A DNA stretch of 64,000 bases from Blautia massiliensis (ex Durand et al. 2017) (lineage in GTDB: Bacteria; Bacillota; Clostridia; Lachnospirales; Lachnospiraceae). The notes under the pieces are model-generated. The model was given only the letters and a program-made list of their open reading frames with translations, searched no databases and was not told where the DNA came from. How positions within the stretch are numbered: the first letter of the stretch is position 1; each line of letters starts with the position of its first letter. Both the position numbers and the translations under genes were made by a program. The DNA lies in NCBI RefSeq assembly GCF_001487165.1, contig NZ_LN913006.1, forward strand, positions 3,068,657-3,132,656, read 5' to 3'. Below, one piece after another: positions 19,910 through 29,578 of the stretch.

Positions 19910-22489
19910 ATGAATGTTTTTTCAAAAGTATTTGGAACCCGCAGCCAGCGTGAGGTAAAACGTATCATGCCGCTGGTTGAAAAAACCGAGAGCTATCAGT
20001 CTCAGATGCAGCAGCTTACGGATGAGCAGTTACGAGACAAGACAAGAGAATATAAGAAACGTCTTGCAGAAGGTGCAACACTGGATGATCTTCTTCCGGA
20101 GGCATTTGCCACCGTACGTGAGGCAGCCAAACGTGTACTTGGAATGGAGCATTACCGTGTACAGATCATCGGTGGTATCATCCTTCACCAGGGCCGTATC
20201 GCCGAGATGAAAACAGGTGAAGGTAAAACTCTTGTTTCCACACTTCCTGCATATCTGAATGCCCTTGAGGGAAAAGGTGTCCACATCGTAACCGTCAACG
20301 ACTACCTGGCAAAACGAGATGCTGAGTGGATGGGTAAGGTTCACGAGTTCCTTGGCCTGACTGTAGGCGTGGTACTTAACGACATGAAGCCGGAAGAGCG
20401 TCGTGCGGCATACGGATGTGACATCACATACGTAACAAACAACGAACTTGGATTTGATTATCTTCGTGACAATATGGTCATCTATAAAGAACAGCTTGTT
20501 CAGAGAGATCTTCACTACTGTATCATCGATGAGATCGACTCTGTCCTGATCGATGAGGCACGTACACCTCTGATCATTTCCGGACAGAGCGGCAAGTCCA
20601 CCAAGCTTTATGAGGTGTGCGATATCCTTGCACAGCAGCTGGAGCGTGGTGAGGCCAGCCATGAGATGACCAAGATGGCAGCCATCATGGGTGAGGAGGT
20701 TATCGAGACCGGTGACTTCGTTGTAAATGAGAAAGATAAGATCGTCAACCTTACCGAGCAGGGTATCAAGAAGGTTGAGAAATTCTTTAATATCGAGAAC
20801 CTGGCAGATCCGGAAAACCTGGAGATCCAGCACAACATCATCCTTGCACTTCGTGCACATAATCTGATGCACAAGGATCAGGATTATGTTGTAAAAGATG
20901 ACGAGATCCTGATCGTTGATGAGTTTACCGGACGTATCATGCCGGGCCGTCGTTACTCCGATGGTCTTCATCAGGCGATCGAGGCGAAAGAGCATGTGAA
21001 GGTTAAGAGAGAGAGCAAGACTCTCGCAACCATTACCTTCCAGAACTTTTTCAACAAATATGACAAAAAAGGCGGTATGACAGGTACAGCCCTCACCGAG
21101 GAAAAAGAGTTCCGTGATATCTACGGCATGGACGTTGTAGAGATCCCGACCAACCGTGTAGTACAGCGTAAAGACCTTGACGATGCTGTTTACATGACAA
21201 AGAAAGAGAAATTCAACGCCGTTGTAGAGGCAGTTAAGGAAGCTCACGCAAAACATCAGCCGGTACTGGTTGGTACGATCACCATCGAGACTTCTGAGCT
21301 TCTCAGCAGAATGCTGAAGAGAGAGGGAATCCCCCACAATGTATTGAATGCCAAGTTCCATGAGCTTGAGGCTGAGATCGTAGCTCAGGCAGGACAGGCA
21401 GATGCCGTTACCATCGCGACCAACATGGCAGGCCGTGGTACCGATATCAAGCTTGACGATGTGGCAAGAGAGGCCGGCGGTCTGAAGATCATCGGTACCG
21501 AGCGTCATGAGTCAAGACGTATCGATAACCAGCTCCGTGGACGTTCCGGACGACAGGGAGATCCGGGTGAATCCCGTTTCTACATTTCCCTTGAGGATGA
21601 CTTGATGCGTCTGTTTGGTTCCGAGAGACTGATGAAGGTGTTCACATCCCTTGGTGTTGAGGAGAATGAGCAGATCGAGCACAAGATGCTTTCCAATGCC
21701 ATCGAGAAAGCTCAGGAGAAGATCGAGTTCAACAACTTCGGTATCCGTAAAAACCTTCTCGACTATGACCAGGTTAACAATGAGCAGAGGGAGATCATCT
21801 ATGAGGAGCGCCGCCAGGTACTTGACGGTGAGAATATGCGTGATGCCATCTATAAGATGATCACAGATATCGTAGACAGCATGACAGACATGTGCTTTTC
21901 CGATGACATGGATTCTTCTGAGTGGGATCTTAATGAGTTTAACACTGCGATCACTCCGATCATCCCGATCCACCCGCTGACCGCAGAGAAGGTAAAAGGC
22001 CATAAGAAAGATGAGATTAAGCACATTGTGAAGGAAGAGGCTGTGAAGCTTTATGAAGCGAAGGAGGCTGAGTTCCCGGAACCGGAACAGCTTCGTGAGC
22101 TTGAGCGAGTTGTCCTTCTGAAATGCATCGACAGCAAATGGATGGATCACATCGATGATATGGAAATGCTCCGTCAGGGTATCGGTCTGATGGCATACGG
22201 CCAGAGAGATCCGGTTGTTGAGTACAAGATGAACGCATTCGAGATGTTTAACAGCATGATCAGCTCCATTCAGGAAGACACTGTACGTATGCTGTATCAT
22301 GTTCATGTGGAGCAGAAGATCGAGCGTGAGCAGGTTGCTAAGGTAACCGGCACAAACAAAGATGACAGCGCAGGCCCGAAGAAACCGGTTCAGCGAAAAG
22401 AAGATAAAGTATACCCGAATGATCCGTGCCCATGCGGAAGCGGCAAGAAATACAAACAGTGCTGCGGACGTAAGGCTGCCAAGATCTGA
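19910..22489 (+). CDS. secA: Preprotein translocase ATPase SecA
   Basis: Motor that drives preproteins through SecYEG. 859 residues with all main parts: the N-terminal DEAD motor with EMKTGEGKT (Walker A) and [13 protein letters not shown] (Walker B), the preprotein-binding region, the second motor domain with [12 protein letters not shown] and [13 protein letters not shown], the helical scaffold, and the zinc-binding C-terminal tail [14 protein letters not shown] used for SecB or ribosome contact. The start [19 protein letters not shown] matches the family. It probably serves the many signal-peptide proteins in this window. Confidence 0.98.
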   Translation: MNVFSKVFGTRSQREVKRIMPLVEKTESYQSQMQQLTDEQLRDKTREYKKRLAEGATLDDLLPEAFATVREAAKRVLGMEHYRVQIIGGIILHQGRIAEMKTGEGKTLVSTLPAYLNALEGKGVHIVTVNDYLAKRDAEWMGKVHEFLGLTVGVVLNDMKPEERRAAYGCDITYVTNNELGFDYLRDNMVIYKEQLVQRDLHYCIIDEIDSVLIDEARTPLIISGQSGKSTKLYEVCDILAQQLERGEASHEMTKMAAIMGEEVIETGDFVVNEKDKIVNLTEQGIKKVEKFFNIENLADPENLEIQHNIILALRAHNLMHKDQDYVVKDDEILIVDEFTGRIMPGRRYSDGLHQAIEAKEHVKVKRESKTLATITFQNFFNKYDKKGGMTGTALTEEKEFRDIYGMDVVEIPTNRVVQRKDLDDAVYMTKKEKFNAVVEAVKEAHAKHQPVLVGTITIETSELLSRMLKREGIPHNVLNAKFHELEAEIVAQAGQADAVTIATNMAGRGTDIKLDDVAREAGGLKIIGTERHESRRIDNQLRGRSGRQGDPGESRFYISLEDDLMRLFGSERLMKVFTSLGVEENEQIEHKMLSNAIEKAQEKIEFNNFGIRKNLLDYDQVNNEQREIIYEERRQVLDGENMRDAIYKMITDIVDSMTDMCFSDDMDSSEWDLNEFNTAITPIIPIHPLTAEKVKGHKKDEIKHIVKEEAVKLYEAKEAEFPEPEQLRELERVVLLKCIDSKWMDHIDDMEMLRQGIGLMAYGQRDPVVEYKMNAFEMFNSMISSIQEDTVRMLYHVHVEQKIEREQVAKVTGTNKDDSAGPKKPVQRKEDKVYPNDPCPCGSGKKYKQCCGRKAAKI

Positions 22490-22500
22490 GAATAAAGATA

Positions 22501-22541
22501 AAAATAGTCTCACCCGGATGATGCGGTGGGGCTATTTTTTC
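22501..22541 (+). terminator. secA terminator
   Basis: AAATAGTCTCACC and GGTGGGGCTATTT pair over 13 positions with G-U pairs and end in a T run. Confidence 0.82.
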
Positions 22542-22597
22542 TGGAATTTCTGTTACACAGGAATAGAGTGCAGCGAATATTAAGTAACCGTCATATA

Positions 22598-22687
22598 GAC
22601 TTGTCTGATTTTTCATATGCTGCGTTGTCGTCAATCGCCGTAGCCACCGATACGCTTCATTCCCTCGCCCTGCATATGAGAAAGTCA
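22598..22687. repeat. Palindromic intergenic element
   Basis: TTTTTCATATGC (22609-22620) pairs with GCATATGAGAAA (22672-22683), with GACTT/AAGTC outside, around a GC-rich 51-nt centre. It differs in composition from the surrounding AT-rich spacer and looks like a dispersed extragenic element; only one copy was noticed in this window. Confidence 0.45.
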
Positions 22688-22744
22688 TCCTGCGCCAATA
22701 TGGCAGATACTTAATTTTCGCTGTAAGAGAAGGGATATGATAAT

Positions 22745-23578
22745 ATGGCAATTATAAAAACTGCAATTCTCCAGACACATGTATATACTGATAAATTTCG
22801 CAATATCACCCAGGCAGCAGAACTTCTTGCCAGCCCGGAGCTTCAGGAGATCGATCTGGCAGTTCTGCCCGAAATGTTCTGCTGTCCATACGAGAATAAA
22901 TACTTCCCGGAATATGCCGAAACTGAGGGTGGACATACCTGGGAAAAATGCTCCCGGATGGCAAAAGATCATGGGATTTATCTCGTAGCAGGAAGTATGC
23001 CGGAAAGAGACGAAACCGGTCATATATATAATACTTCCTATGTTTTTGACAGGAACGGCCATCAGATCGGAAAACACCGGAAGATGCACCTTTTTGATAT
23101 TGATGTAAAAGGCGGTCAGTATTTTAAAGAATCCGATACCCTGACACCGGGAGATCAGGTGACGGTTTTTAATACGGAATTCGGAAAGATGGGTCTTTGC
23201 ATCTGTTACGACTTCCGTTTCCCGGAGCTTGCCAGGCTGATGGTGGACAAAGGCGCTCAGGTGATCATTGTGCCGGCTGCTTTTAACATGACAACAGGGC
23301 CCCTTCACTGGGAGCTGATGTTCCGCCAGAGAGCCGTGGATAACCAGGTATACACCATTGGAGCTGCCCCCGCCAGAGACCTGAACGCCGGGTATCATTC
23401 CTGGGGCCACTCCATTGCCGCAGACCCCTGGGGAAAAGTCCTCATGGAGATGGAAGAGAAGCCGGCTGTGAAGGTTGTGGAACTGGAACTGGACGAGGTA
23501 AAAAAAGTCCGGGAGCAGCTGCCGCTTCTGAAGCACAGGAGAGAGGATATTTACGCCCTGACCACGTTTTCGTTGTAA
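22745..23578 (+). CDS. Nitrilase-superfamily amidohydrolase, omega-amidase-like
   Basis: 277-residue C-N hydrolase with the Glu-Lys-Cys triad: Glu in VLPEMFCCPYE, Lys in KHRKMHLFDI and Cys in GLCICYDFRFPE. The pattern around the catalytic Cys and the length resemble NIT2-type omega-amidases, which deaminate 2-oxoglutaramate or 2-oxosuccinamate left by transamination. This substrate is inferred from family likeness. AGAAGGGATATG lies upstream of the ATG. It is followed directly by prfB with no clear terminator between. Confidence 0.85.
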   Translation: MAIIKTAILQTHVYTDKFRNITQAAELLASPELQEIDLAVLPEMFCCPYENKYFPEYAETEGGHTWEKCSRMAKDHGIYLVAGSMPERDETGHIYNTSYVFDRNGHQIGKHRKMHLFDIDVKGGQYFKESDTLTPGDQVTVFNTEFGKMGLCICYDFRFPELARLMVDKGAQVIIVPAAFNMTTGPLHWELMFRQRAVDNQVYTIGAAPARDLNAGYHSWGHSIAADPWGKVLMEMEEKPAVKVVELELDEVKKVREQLPLLKHRREDIYALTTFSL

Positions 23579-23651
23579 TTTCCATGCCCATATGGTATTG
23601 TATAAGACAGGCAGGAAATCCTGTATCAATATATAGAAAGAAGGTGAAGCT

Positions 23652-24771
23652 GTGGTTGAGTTAGATCAGTTCAAGAGTATTCTTGCAACATACACAGAGC
23701 CATTAGTGGAAGTGAGGGATTCACTTTGACCTCGCTAACAAAGAGCAGAAGGTCGAAGAATTAGAGCGCGAGATGGAAGCGCCTGATTTCTGGGATAATG
23801 CGGAAGCATCCCAGATGAAGATGAAACAGTTAAAGAGTCTCAAGGACGATATTGAGACATACCATAATCTGGAAACACAGATGGAAGATATGGAAACCAT
23901 GATCGAGATGGGATATGAGGAAAATGATCCTGAGATCGTCCCTGAGATCCAGGAAATGCTGGACGAGTTTCAGGCAAGCTTTGACAGCATCCGTGTGAAG
24001 ACACTCCTTTCCGGAGAGTACGACGGAGAGAACGCCATCATCAAGCTGAACGCAGGAGCCGGCGGAACAGAGGCCTGCGACTGGTGCGGAATGCTTTATC
24101 GTATGTACAGCAGATGGGCGGAGAAGAAAGGCTTTGCGCTGGAGGTCTTGGATTACCTTGACGGTGATGAGGCCGGTGTGAAATCCGTAACCTTCCAGGT
24201 GAACGGAGAGAACGCCTACGGTTATCTGAAATCCGAGAAGGGTGTTCATCGTCTTGTACGTATTTCTCCGTTTAATGCAGCAGGAAAGAGACAGACCTCT
24301 TTTGTATCCTGCGATGTTATGCCGGATATCAAGAAGGATCTGGATGTTGAGATCAATGATGACGATATCCGTATTGATACCTACCGAAGCAGTGGTGCCG
24401 GTGGACAGCATATCAACAAGACATCCTCTGCGATCCGTATCACCCATTTCCCAACAGGAATCGTGGTACAGTGCCAGAATGAACGTTCTCAGCACATGAA
24501 TAAGGACAAGGCTATGCAGATGCTGAAGGCCAAGCTGTATCTGTTGAAACAGCAGGAAGCCGAGGAGAAGCTTTCCGGCATTCGAGGCGAAGTGACAGAT
24601 ATCGGCTGGGGAAACCAGATCCGTTCCTATGTCCTGCAGCCATACACCATGGTAAAAGACCATAGAACCAATGAAGAAACCGGTAATGTTGACGCAGTTC
24701 TGGACGGTGGTATTGACATTTTTATCAATGCATACCTGAAATGGATCGCGCTGGCGAAAAAGAAAGAATAA
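23652..24771 (+). CDS. prfB: Peptide chain release factor 2, with programmed +1 frameshift
   Basis: Releases peptides at UGA and UAA. The gene starts at GTG 23652 after AAGGTG and reads 25 codons to an in-frame TGA at 23727-23729. Skipping the T at 23727 continues as DLANKEQKVEELEREMEAP into the frame that runs to 24771, giving about 372 residues. The site is CTT TGA C with an upstream AGGG (23715-23718), the classical autoregulatory arrangement: low RF2 stalls at UGA and shifts. GGQHINKTSSAIR carries the catalytic GGQ. The tripeptide region that reads the stop codon is in the middle domain. Confidence 0.95.
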
Positions 24772-24809
24772 CATTACTGTCACGGAACCCCATAGAGACA
24801 GAGAAAAGG

Positions 24810-24846
24810 ACTCCGCAGGCAAAAAAGCGCTTGTGGAGTTTCTTTT
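24810..24846 (+). terminator. prfB terminator
   Basis: ACTCCGCAGGC (24810-24820) pairs with GCTTGTGGAGT (24829-24839) using G-U pairs, followed by TTCTTTT. Confidence 0.8.
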
Positions 24847-24942
24847 ATTATGATAATATATCTCTTGTACAAAAACAGTTGTCTTTATGAAACGGACAGG
24901 AGGCTGCTGGCCACAATGTGAACAGCAGTCAGAGAGGTTGCT

Positions 24943-25395
24943 ATGCAGAAACAGGTTGAAAAGAAAAAATACTATGTAGTAAGAGAACGGGCAGTGCCGG
25001 AGGTACTTCTCAAGGTGGTTGAGGCCAAGAGACTGCTGGAATCCAAACGGGTGGCTACTGTTCAGGAAGCTGCTGAAAGGACCGGGATCAGCCGCAGTTC
25101 TTTTTACAAATATAAGGACGATATTTTTCCTTTCCACGAGGAGACCAAGGGAAAGACCATCACCTTTATCATTCAGATGGACGATGAGCCGGGGCTTTTA
25201 TCAATGGTGCTGCAGACGATTGCCCGTTTTCACGGTAATATCCTGACCATACATCAGAGTATTCCCATTAACGGAGTCGCAACGCTGACGCTGAGCGTTG
25301 ACATCCTTCCGGGAGAAGGCGACGCAGAGGCTATGGTGGAGGATATTGAGCAGAGAGACGGTATACACTATTTGAAAATTTTAGGCAGGGAGTAA
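24943..25395 (+). CDS. ACT-domain regulator upstream of hom
   Basis: 150 residues. The N-terminal half has a helix-turn-helix-like segment (VATVQEAAERTGISRSSFYKYKDDIFPF), and residues 70-150 form an ACT amino-acid-binding domain (TFIIQMDDEPGLLSMVLQTIA). This is the PheB/UPF0735 type commonly placed before homoserine dehydrogenase, and it may sense an aspartate-family or aromatic amino acid. Its stop lies 4 nt before the hom start, so the two are translationally coupled. GAGAGG precedes the ATG. Confidence 0.85.
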   Translation: MQKQVEKKKYYVVRERAVPEVLLKVVEAKRLLESKRVATVQEAAERTGISRSSFYKYKDDIFPFHEETKGKTITFIIQMDDEPGLLSMVLQTIARFHGNILTIHQSIPINGVATLTLSVDILPGEGDAEAMVEDIEQRDGIHYLKILGRE

Positions 25396-25399
25396 GCAT

Positions 25400-26611
25400 A
25401 TGATAAACATAGCAGTATTAGGCTACGGTACAGTAGGAAGCGGAGTTGTTGAAGTCATCAACACCAATCATGAGAGCATTAACAAGAGAGCTGGAGATGA
25501 GATTAACATCAAGTACGTTCTTGATTTAAGAGATTTTCCGGGAGATCCGGTTGAGAAAGTTCTGGTTCATGATTATGAAGTGATCGTAAACGATCCGGAG
25601 GTAGATATTGTTGTTGAGGTTATGGGCGGGATCGAGCCGGCTTATACCTTTGTAAAAAGAGCGCTTCAGGCAGGAAAGAGCGTAAGCACATCCAATAAGG
25701 CTCTGGTAGCCAAGCATGGTTCTGAGCTCATGGAGATCGCAAAAGAAAAAAATATCAATTTCCTTTTTGAGGCAAGCTGCGGCGGCGGTATCCCGATCAT
25801 TCGTGCACTGAATTCTTCACTGACAGCAGATGAGATCGATGAGATCACAGGAATCCTTAACGGAACCACCAACTACATGCTTTACAAGATGAGCACAGAG
25901 AACTGTGATTTTGATACGGTTCTGAAGGAAGCTCAGGCAAAGGGCTATGCAGAGGCAGATCCGACTGCAGACGTAGGAGGTGCTGACGCATGCCGTAAGA
26001 TCGCCATCCTTTCTTCACTTGCATACGGAAAATTCCTGAATTACGAGGATATTTATACAGAAGGAATCACAAAGATCACACCGGCAGATATGGAATATGC
26101 AAAAGAGCTTGGCATGACCATCAAGCTTCTTGCCACAAGCCGCAGGATCGGAGATTCTTTCTATGCAATGGTAGCGCCGTTCCTGGTAGGCCAGAGTAGC
26201 CCGCTTTACAGTGTAAATGATGTGTTTAATGCAGTATTTGTGCACGGAAATGTTCTTGGAGATGCCATGTTCTACGGAAGCGGAGCAGGTAAGCTTCCGA
26301 CTGCAAGTGCAGTAGTTGCAGATGTTGTGGATGAAGCAAAGCATCTCCACAGAAATATCATGACAAACTGGAGCAGCTATGCCCTGAAGCTTATGGATAT
26401 GGATGAAGTTGAGGGACGTTTCTTCGTACGTGTGTCTGATACTACTATGGATGAAGTGGAAAAAGCTTTTGGTGATGTACAGACCATCGAGCCGGATGAC
26501 CTTCCGGACGAATTCGGATTTATCACACCGGTGATGAAGCAGGCTGAATATTATGAGAAGATCAGCAAGCTCACCGGAAAAGTACTGGCAATGATCCGTG
26601 TAAAGGATTGA
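25400..26611 (+). CDS. hom: Homoserine dehydrogenase
   Basis: Reduces aspartate semialdehyde to homoserine, the entry to threonine and methionine. 403 residues: NAD(P)-binding GYGTVGSGVV at the N-terminus, the catalytic domain with GGGIPIIRALNSSL and GILNGTTNYML, the KGYAEADPTADVGGADA segment, and a short C-terminal ACT-like region without the longer extension of feedback-sensitive forms. Second gene of the ACT-hom-lysC unit. Confidence 0.97.
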   Translation: MINIAVLGYGTVGSGVVEVINTNHESINKRAGDEINIKYVLDLRDFPGDPVEKVLVHDYEVIVNDPEVDIVVEVMGGIEPAYTFVKRALQAGKSVSTSNKALVAKHGSELMEIAKEKNINFLFEASCGGGIPIIRALNSSLTADEIDEITGILNGTTNYMLYKMSTENCDFDTVLKEAQAKGYAEADPTADVGGADACRKIAILSSLAYGKFLNYEDIYTEGITKITPADMEYAKELGMTIKLLATSRRIGDSFYAMVAPFLVGQSSPLYSVNDVFNAVFVHGNVLGDAMFYGSGAGKLPTASAVVADVVDEAKHLHRNIMTNWSSYALKLMDMDEVEGRFFVRVSDTTMDEVEKAFGDVQTIEPDDLPDEFGFITPVMKQAEYYEKISKLTGKVLAMIRVKD

Positions 26612-26632
26612 TGCCGAAGGGAAGAAAAGAAC

Positions 26633-27841
26633 ATGTTGATTGTAAAAAAATTCGGCGGTACTTCTGTGGCAAACAAAGAGCGTATCTTTAATGTTGCCAG
26701 AAGATGTATCGAAGATTACAAAAAAGGAAACGACGTGGTGATCGTGCTTTCTGCAATGGGTAAGTATACCGATGAGCTGATCACCATGGCAAAGGATATC
26801 AATGACAAACCTCCGAAACGTGAGATGGATATGCTTTTTACCATCGGAGAGCAGATGTCAGTGGCACTGATGTCCATGGCTATGGACAGTCTGGGAGTAC
26901 CGGCTGTTTCTCTGAACGCTTTTCAGGTAGCTATGCACACAACAAGTGCACATGGCAGCGCACGCCTGAAAAAGATCGAGGCGGCACGTATCCGCAGAGA
27001 GCTGGATAACCGCAGGATCGTTGTGGTCACAGGCTTCCAGGGCATTGATAAATATAATGACTATACCACACTTGGACGTGGCGGTTCTGATACCACAGCC
27101 GTAGCTCTTGCGGCAGCGCTTCATGCAGATGCCTGTGAGATCTATACCGATGTGGACGGTGTTTATACCGCTGACCCGCGTAAGGTTCCGAATGCCCGCA
27201 AGCTCAAGGAGATCACTTACGATGAGATGCTGGATCTGGCAACTCTGGGTGCGGGAGTGCTTCATAACCGTTCTGTGGAGATGGCAAAGAAATACGGCGT
27301 GCCGCTGGTGGTACGTTCCAGTCTCAACAACAGCGAAGGAACTGTGGTAAAGGAGGAAGTAACAGTGGAGAGAATGCTGATCAGCGGTGTTGCTCTGGAT
27401 ACAGATGCAGTACGTATTGCTGTGATCGGACTTAAAGATTCACCAGGAGTGGCATTTAAGCTTTTTGATACCCTGGCTAAGAAAAATATCAATGTGGATA
27501 TGATCCTTCAGTCTATCGGCCGTGCCGGAACCAAGGACATTTCCTTTACTGTTGATAAAAATGATCTGGACGATGCAATGGGTGTTCTGGAAGCTAACCA
27601 GGCACGCATCGCCTATTCTGAGCTTCATGCGGAGAAAAACATTGCCAAGCTTTCTATTGTAGGAGCAGGTATGATGAGCAATCCGGGTGTTGCTGCAAAA
27701 ATGTTCGAAAGCCTTTACAATGAGGGTGTGAACATCAATATGATCGCAACATCTGAGATTCGTGTGACGGTTCTCATTAACGAGAAAGATGGCGTACGTG
27801 CCATGAATGCGGTACATGATGCGTTTAATCTTGCAGACTAA
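26633..27841 (+). CDS. lysC: Aspartate kinase
   Basis: First step of the aspartate family: phosphorylates aspartate. 402 residues; KKFGGTSVANKERI at the start, GFQGIDKYNDYTTLGRGGSDTTA in the kinase domain, and two C-terminal ACT domains (VIGLKDSPGVAFKLFDTLA and LSIVGAGMMSNPGVAAKMF) that mediate feedback inhibition. It lies 21 nt after hom. Together with dapA/dapB it gives this window most of the control points of lysine, threonine and methionine synthesis. Confidence 0.97.
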   Translation: MLIVKKFGGTSVANKERIFNVARRCIEDYKKGNDVVIVLSAMGKYTDELITMAKDINDKPPKREMDMLFTIGEQMSVALMSMAMDSLGVPAVSLNAFQVAMHTTSAHGSARLKKIEAARIRRELDNRRIVVVTGFQGIDKYNDYTTLGRGGSDTTAVALAAALHADACEIYTDVDGVYTADPRKVPNARKLKEITYDEMLDLATLGAGVLHNRSVEMAKKYGVPLVVRSSLNNSEGTVVKEEVTVERMLISGVALDTDAVRIAVIGLKDSPGVAFKLFDTLAKKNINVDMILQSIGRAGTKDISFTVDKNDLDDAMGVLEANQARIAYSELHAEKNIAKLSIVGAGMMSNPGVAAKMFESLYNEGVNINMIATSEIRVTVLINEKDGVRAMNAVHDAFNLAD

Positions 27842-27890
27842 ACAGATGTGAAATATGAGAATATGATTTATCTGAAGTAAAAAATGACGG

Positions 27891-27920
27891 GGCGGAGGCT
27901 TGGATGAGTCTCCGCCTTCT
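27891..27920 (+). terminator. Weak hairpin after lysC
   Basis: GGCGGAGGCT (27891-27900) and AGTCTCCGCC (27907-27916) form a 10-bp stem with one G-U pair, followed by TTCT only. It may be a weak terminator. Confidence 0.5.
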
Positions 27921-27941
27921 ATAACGAAGGGATACAGAATT

Positions 27942-28730
27942 ATGAGAAAAAATCTGAAGGGCTGTAAGAAGCTGGCAGGGGAAACTCTGGCCGGTAATTT
28001 TACGGTCCCTGTGATCGGGAGTATTGCGGTTGCGGCGATGAGCGCAGTTTCAAGCTATATTTCCACAGCACTTTTTCCGGGAGATTCCCTGTATGCGATC
28101 ATTGGAGGAGAGGTATTCAGCTTTGTCCTTTCTCTGGTGATCTGTATTTTTTCCGCAGGACTTTACCGGATCTATCTGAATATTTCCAGAAGGGAAGCCT
28201 ACTCTTTCGGAGACCTTCTGTACTTTTTCAGCCATCAGCCGGATCATGTGATCGTGGCATCCTTTGTGCTGGCATTGATCAATCTGGTGACATCACTTCC
28301 ACTGGCGTGGTTTTCTTTTACAAGCAATATGGGAAATACAACGGAGGAGCAGATGAACTGGGCAGTAACTTACATGCTGCTCACACTTCTCGGGTTCGCG
28401 CTGAACCTGCTGGCAGCTATGCCGTTCACCATGAGCTATTACATCCTGTCCGATAATTCGGACATAAAAGGAGTACAGGCACTGAAAGCCAGTGCAAAGC
28501 TTATGAAGGGACATTACTGGGAATATATGAAAATGCTCTTAAGTTTTGTTCCGTGGATCATTTTTTCCATATTTACATTGTATCTGGCACTGATCTGGCT
28601 GGTGCCTTATATAGAAACCTGTATGGCAGTTTTCTATCGGAATATTTCCGGAGAGTTCGATGAACCTCCGGAGGAGCCTCATCCTCCGGTAACTCCGATT
28701 CCGCAGTTCCATGATGAAACCGAAGCCTGA
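27942..28730 (+). CDS. DUF975-family membrane protein
   Basis: About 262 residues with several hydrophobic helices. The opening RKNLKGCKKLAGETLAGNFTVPVIGSI and the later SYYILSDNSDIKGVQALKASAKLMKGHYWEY are the usual DUF975 pattern of a membrane protein with a re-entrant conserved segment. The C-terminus is a soluble Pro/Glu-rich tail. Function unknown. A 14-codon upstream extension exists, but GAAGGG before 27942 and the family start favour MRKNLKG. Confidence 0.8.
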   Translation: MRKNLKGCKKLAGETLAGNFTVPVIGSIAVAAMSAVSSYISTALFPGDSLYAIIGGEVFSFVLSLVICIFSAGLYRIYLNISRREAYSFGDLLYFFSHQPDHVIVASFVLALINLVTSLPLAWFSFTSNMGNTTEEQMNWAVTYMLLTLLGFALNLLAAMPFTMSYYILSDNSDIKGVQALKASAKLMKGHYWEYMKMLLSFVPWIIFSIFTLYLALIWLVPYIETCMAVFYRNISGEFDEPPEEPHPPVTPIPQFHDETEA

Positions 28731-28744
28731 TCGCCTTCCGGAGG

Positions 28745-28905
28745 ATGTTTTCCCTTTCCGGGGGGATGCTTGAGACGCAGGTGATGCCCTTTCCGGGGGG
28801 ATGCTTGAGACGCAGGTGATGCCCTTTCCGGGGGGGATGCTTGAAACGCAGGTGATGCCCTTTCCGGGGGATGCATGAGACGCAGGTACTTTCCCTTTCA
28901 GGGGG
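28745..28905. repeat. Tandem repeat, ~35-bp unit, 4+ copies
   Basis: Copies begin at about 28766, 28801, 28837 and 28871, each of the form ATGCTTGAGACGCAGGTGAT, a short run, then CCTTTCCGGGGGG. A degenerate partial copy precedes them, and another CCCTTTCCGGG occurs near 28979. No supported gene crosses it. Confidence 0.9.
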
Positions 28906-28927
28906 ACCATTTTGGCATGGGCAGGTA

Positions 28928-28973
28928 CGAGGGGGAAAGCACTCAAAGTTGCGAAGCCCGCTTTTCCCCCTCG
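28928..28973 (+). repeat. Hairpin element, copy 1
   Basis: 46 nt; outer arms CGAGGGGGAAA and TTTCCCCCTCG enclose AGCACTCAxAGTTGCGAAG (28938-28956). A second copy in the opposite orientation lies at 29522-29570. Confidence 0.8.
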
Positions 28974-29197
28974 AGCTCCCCCTTTCCGGGCACGCAGCTA
29001 TTGTAGGCTGTAGAAATATGTGAAGATATTGGAGGGGCGATGGATTCTACTACGTTGGCTGTGGAAGGTTGAGCCGATTTATGCTGACGTAAATATATTG
29101 GCGAAGCCTGTTCCTGAATAACAGCGATACACCACAATCCAGAGAACAAGCCCGCTACGCAGTCCACTTTCCCATTCAGCCAGAAGCAATAAACAGT

Positions 29198-29457
29198 GCC
29201 GAAGCAACAATCGGCTCAGCCTGTCACTGCCAGTGCAGCAGAATACATGGCCGAAGCAATAATCGGCTCAGCCTGCTACTGCCAGTGCAGCAGAATACAA
29301 GACAGAATCAATAATCGGCTCAGCCTGTCACTGCCAGTACAGCAGAATATAAGTCCGAATCAATAATCGGCGCAGCCTGTTACTGCCAGTGCAGCAGAAT
29401 ACATGGCAGAATCAATAATCGGCTCAGCCTGTCACTGCCGATACAGCAGAATACAGG
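29198..29457. repeat. Tandem repeat, 52-bp unit, five copies
   Basis: Five consecutive 52-bp copies with the core AATCGGCTCAGCCTG followed by ACTGCCAGTGCAGCAGAATA. Copies differ at a few positions (GAAGCAA/GAATCAA, GTGCAG/GTACAG). It lies between the two inverted hairpin elements. No coding frame is supported. Confidence 0.92.
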
Positions 29458-29521
29458 ACTGAGCCGATACACTTACACATTCCATAACGCATCACAGCGG
29501 CGTGGCCAGGAGGGGAAGAGC

Positions 29522-29570
29522 GCGAGAAGGGGAGACGGCCTTCGCAACTATGAGTGCTTCCCCTTCTCGC
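29522..29570 (-). repeat. Hairpin element, copy 2 (inverted)
   Basis: Arms GCGAGAAGGGGA (29522-29533) and TCCCCTTCTCGC (29559-29570) pair perfectly. The reverse complement carries the same centre as copy 1 (29540-29558 on this strand), while the stem bases differ from copy 1 and remain paired. Confidence 0.85.
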
Positions 29571-29578
29571 AAATTACC

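Noticed and set aside
20030-21508. 492-residue frame opposite secA
   Set aside because: Antisense shadow of secA.
23652-24771. prfB as a pseudogene because of the in-frame TGA
   Set aside because: CTT TGA C with an upstream AGGG is the known programmed frameshift of RF2.
29198-29457. RNA antitoxin repeats of a type III system
   Set aside because: No toxin-like gene follows on either strand.
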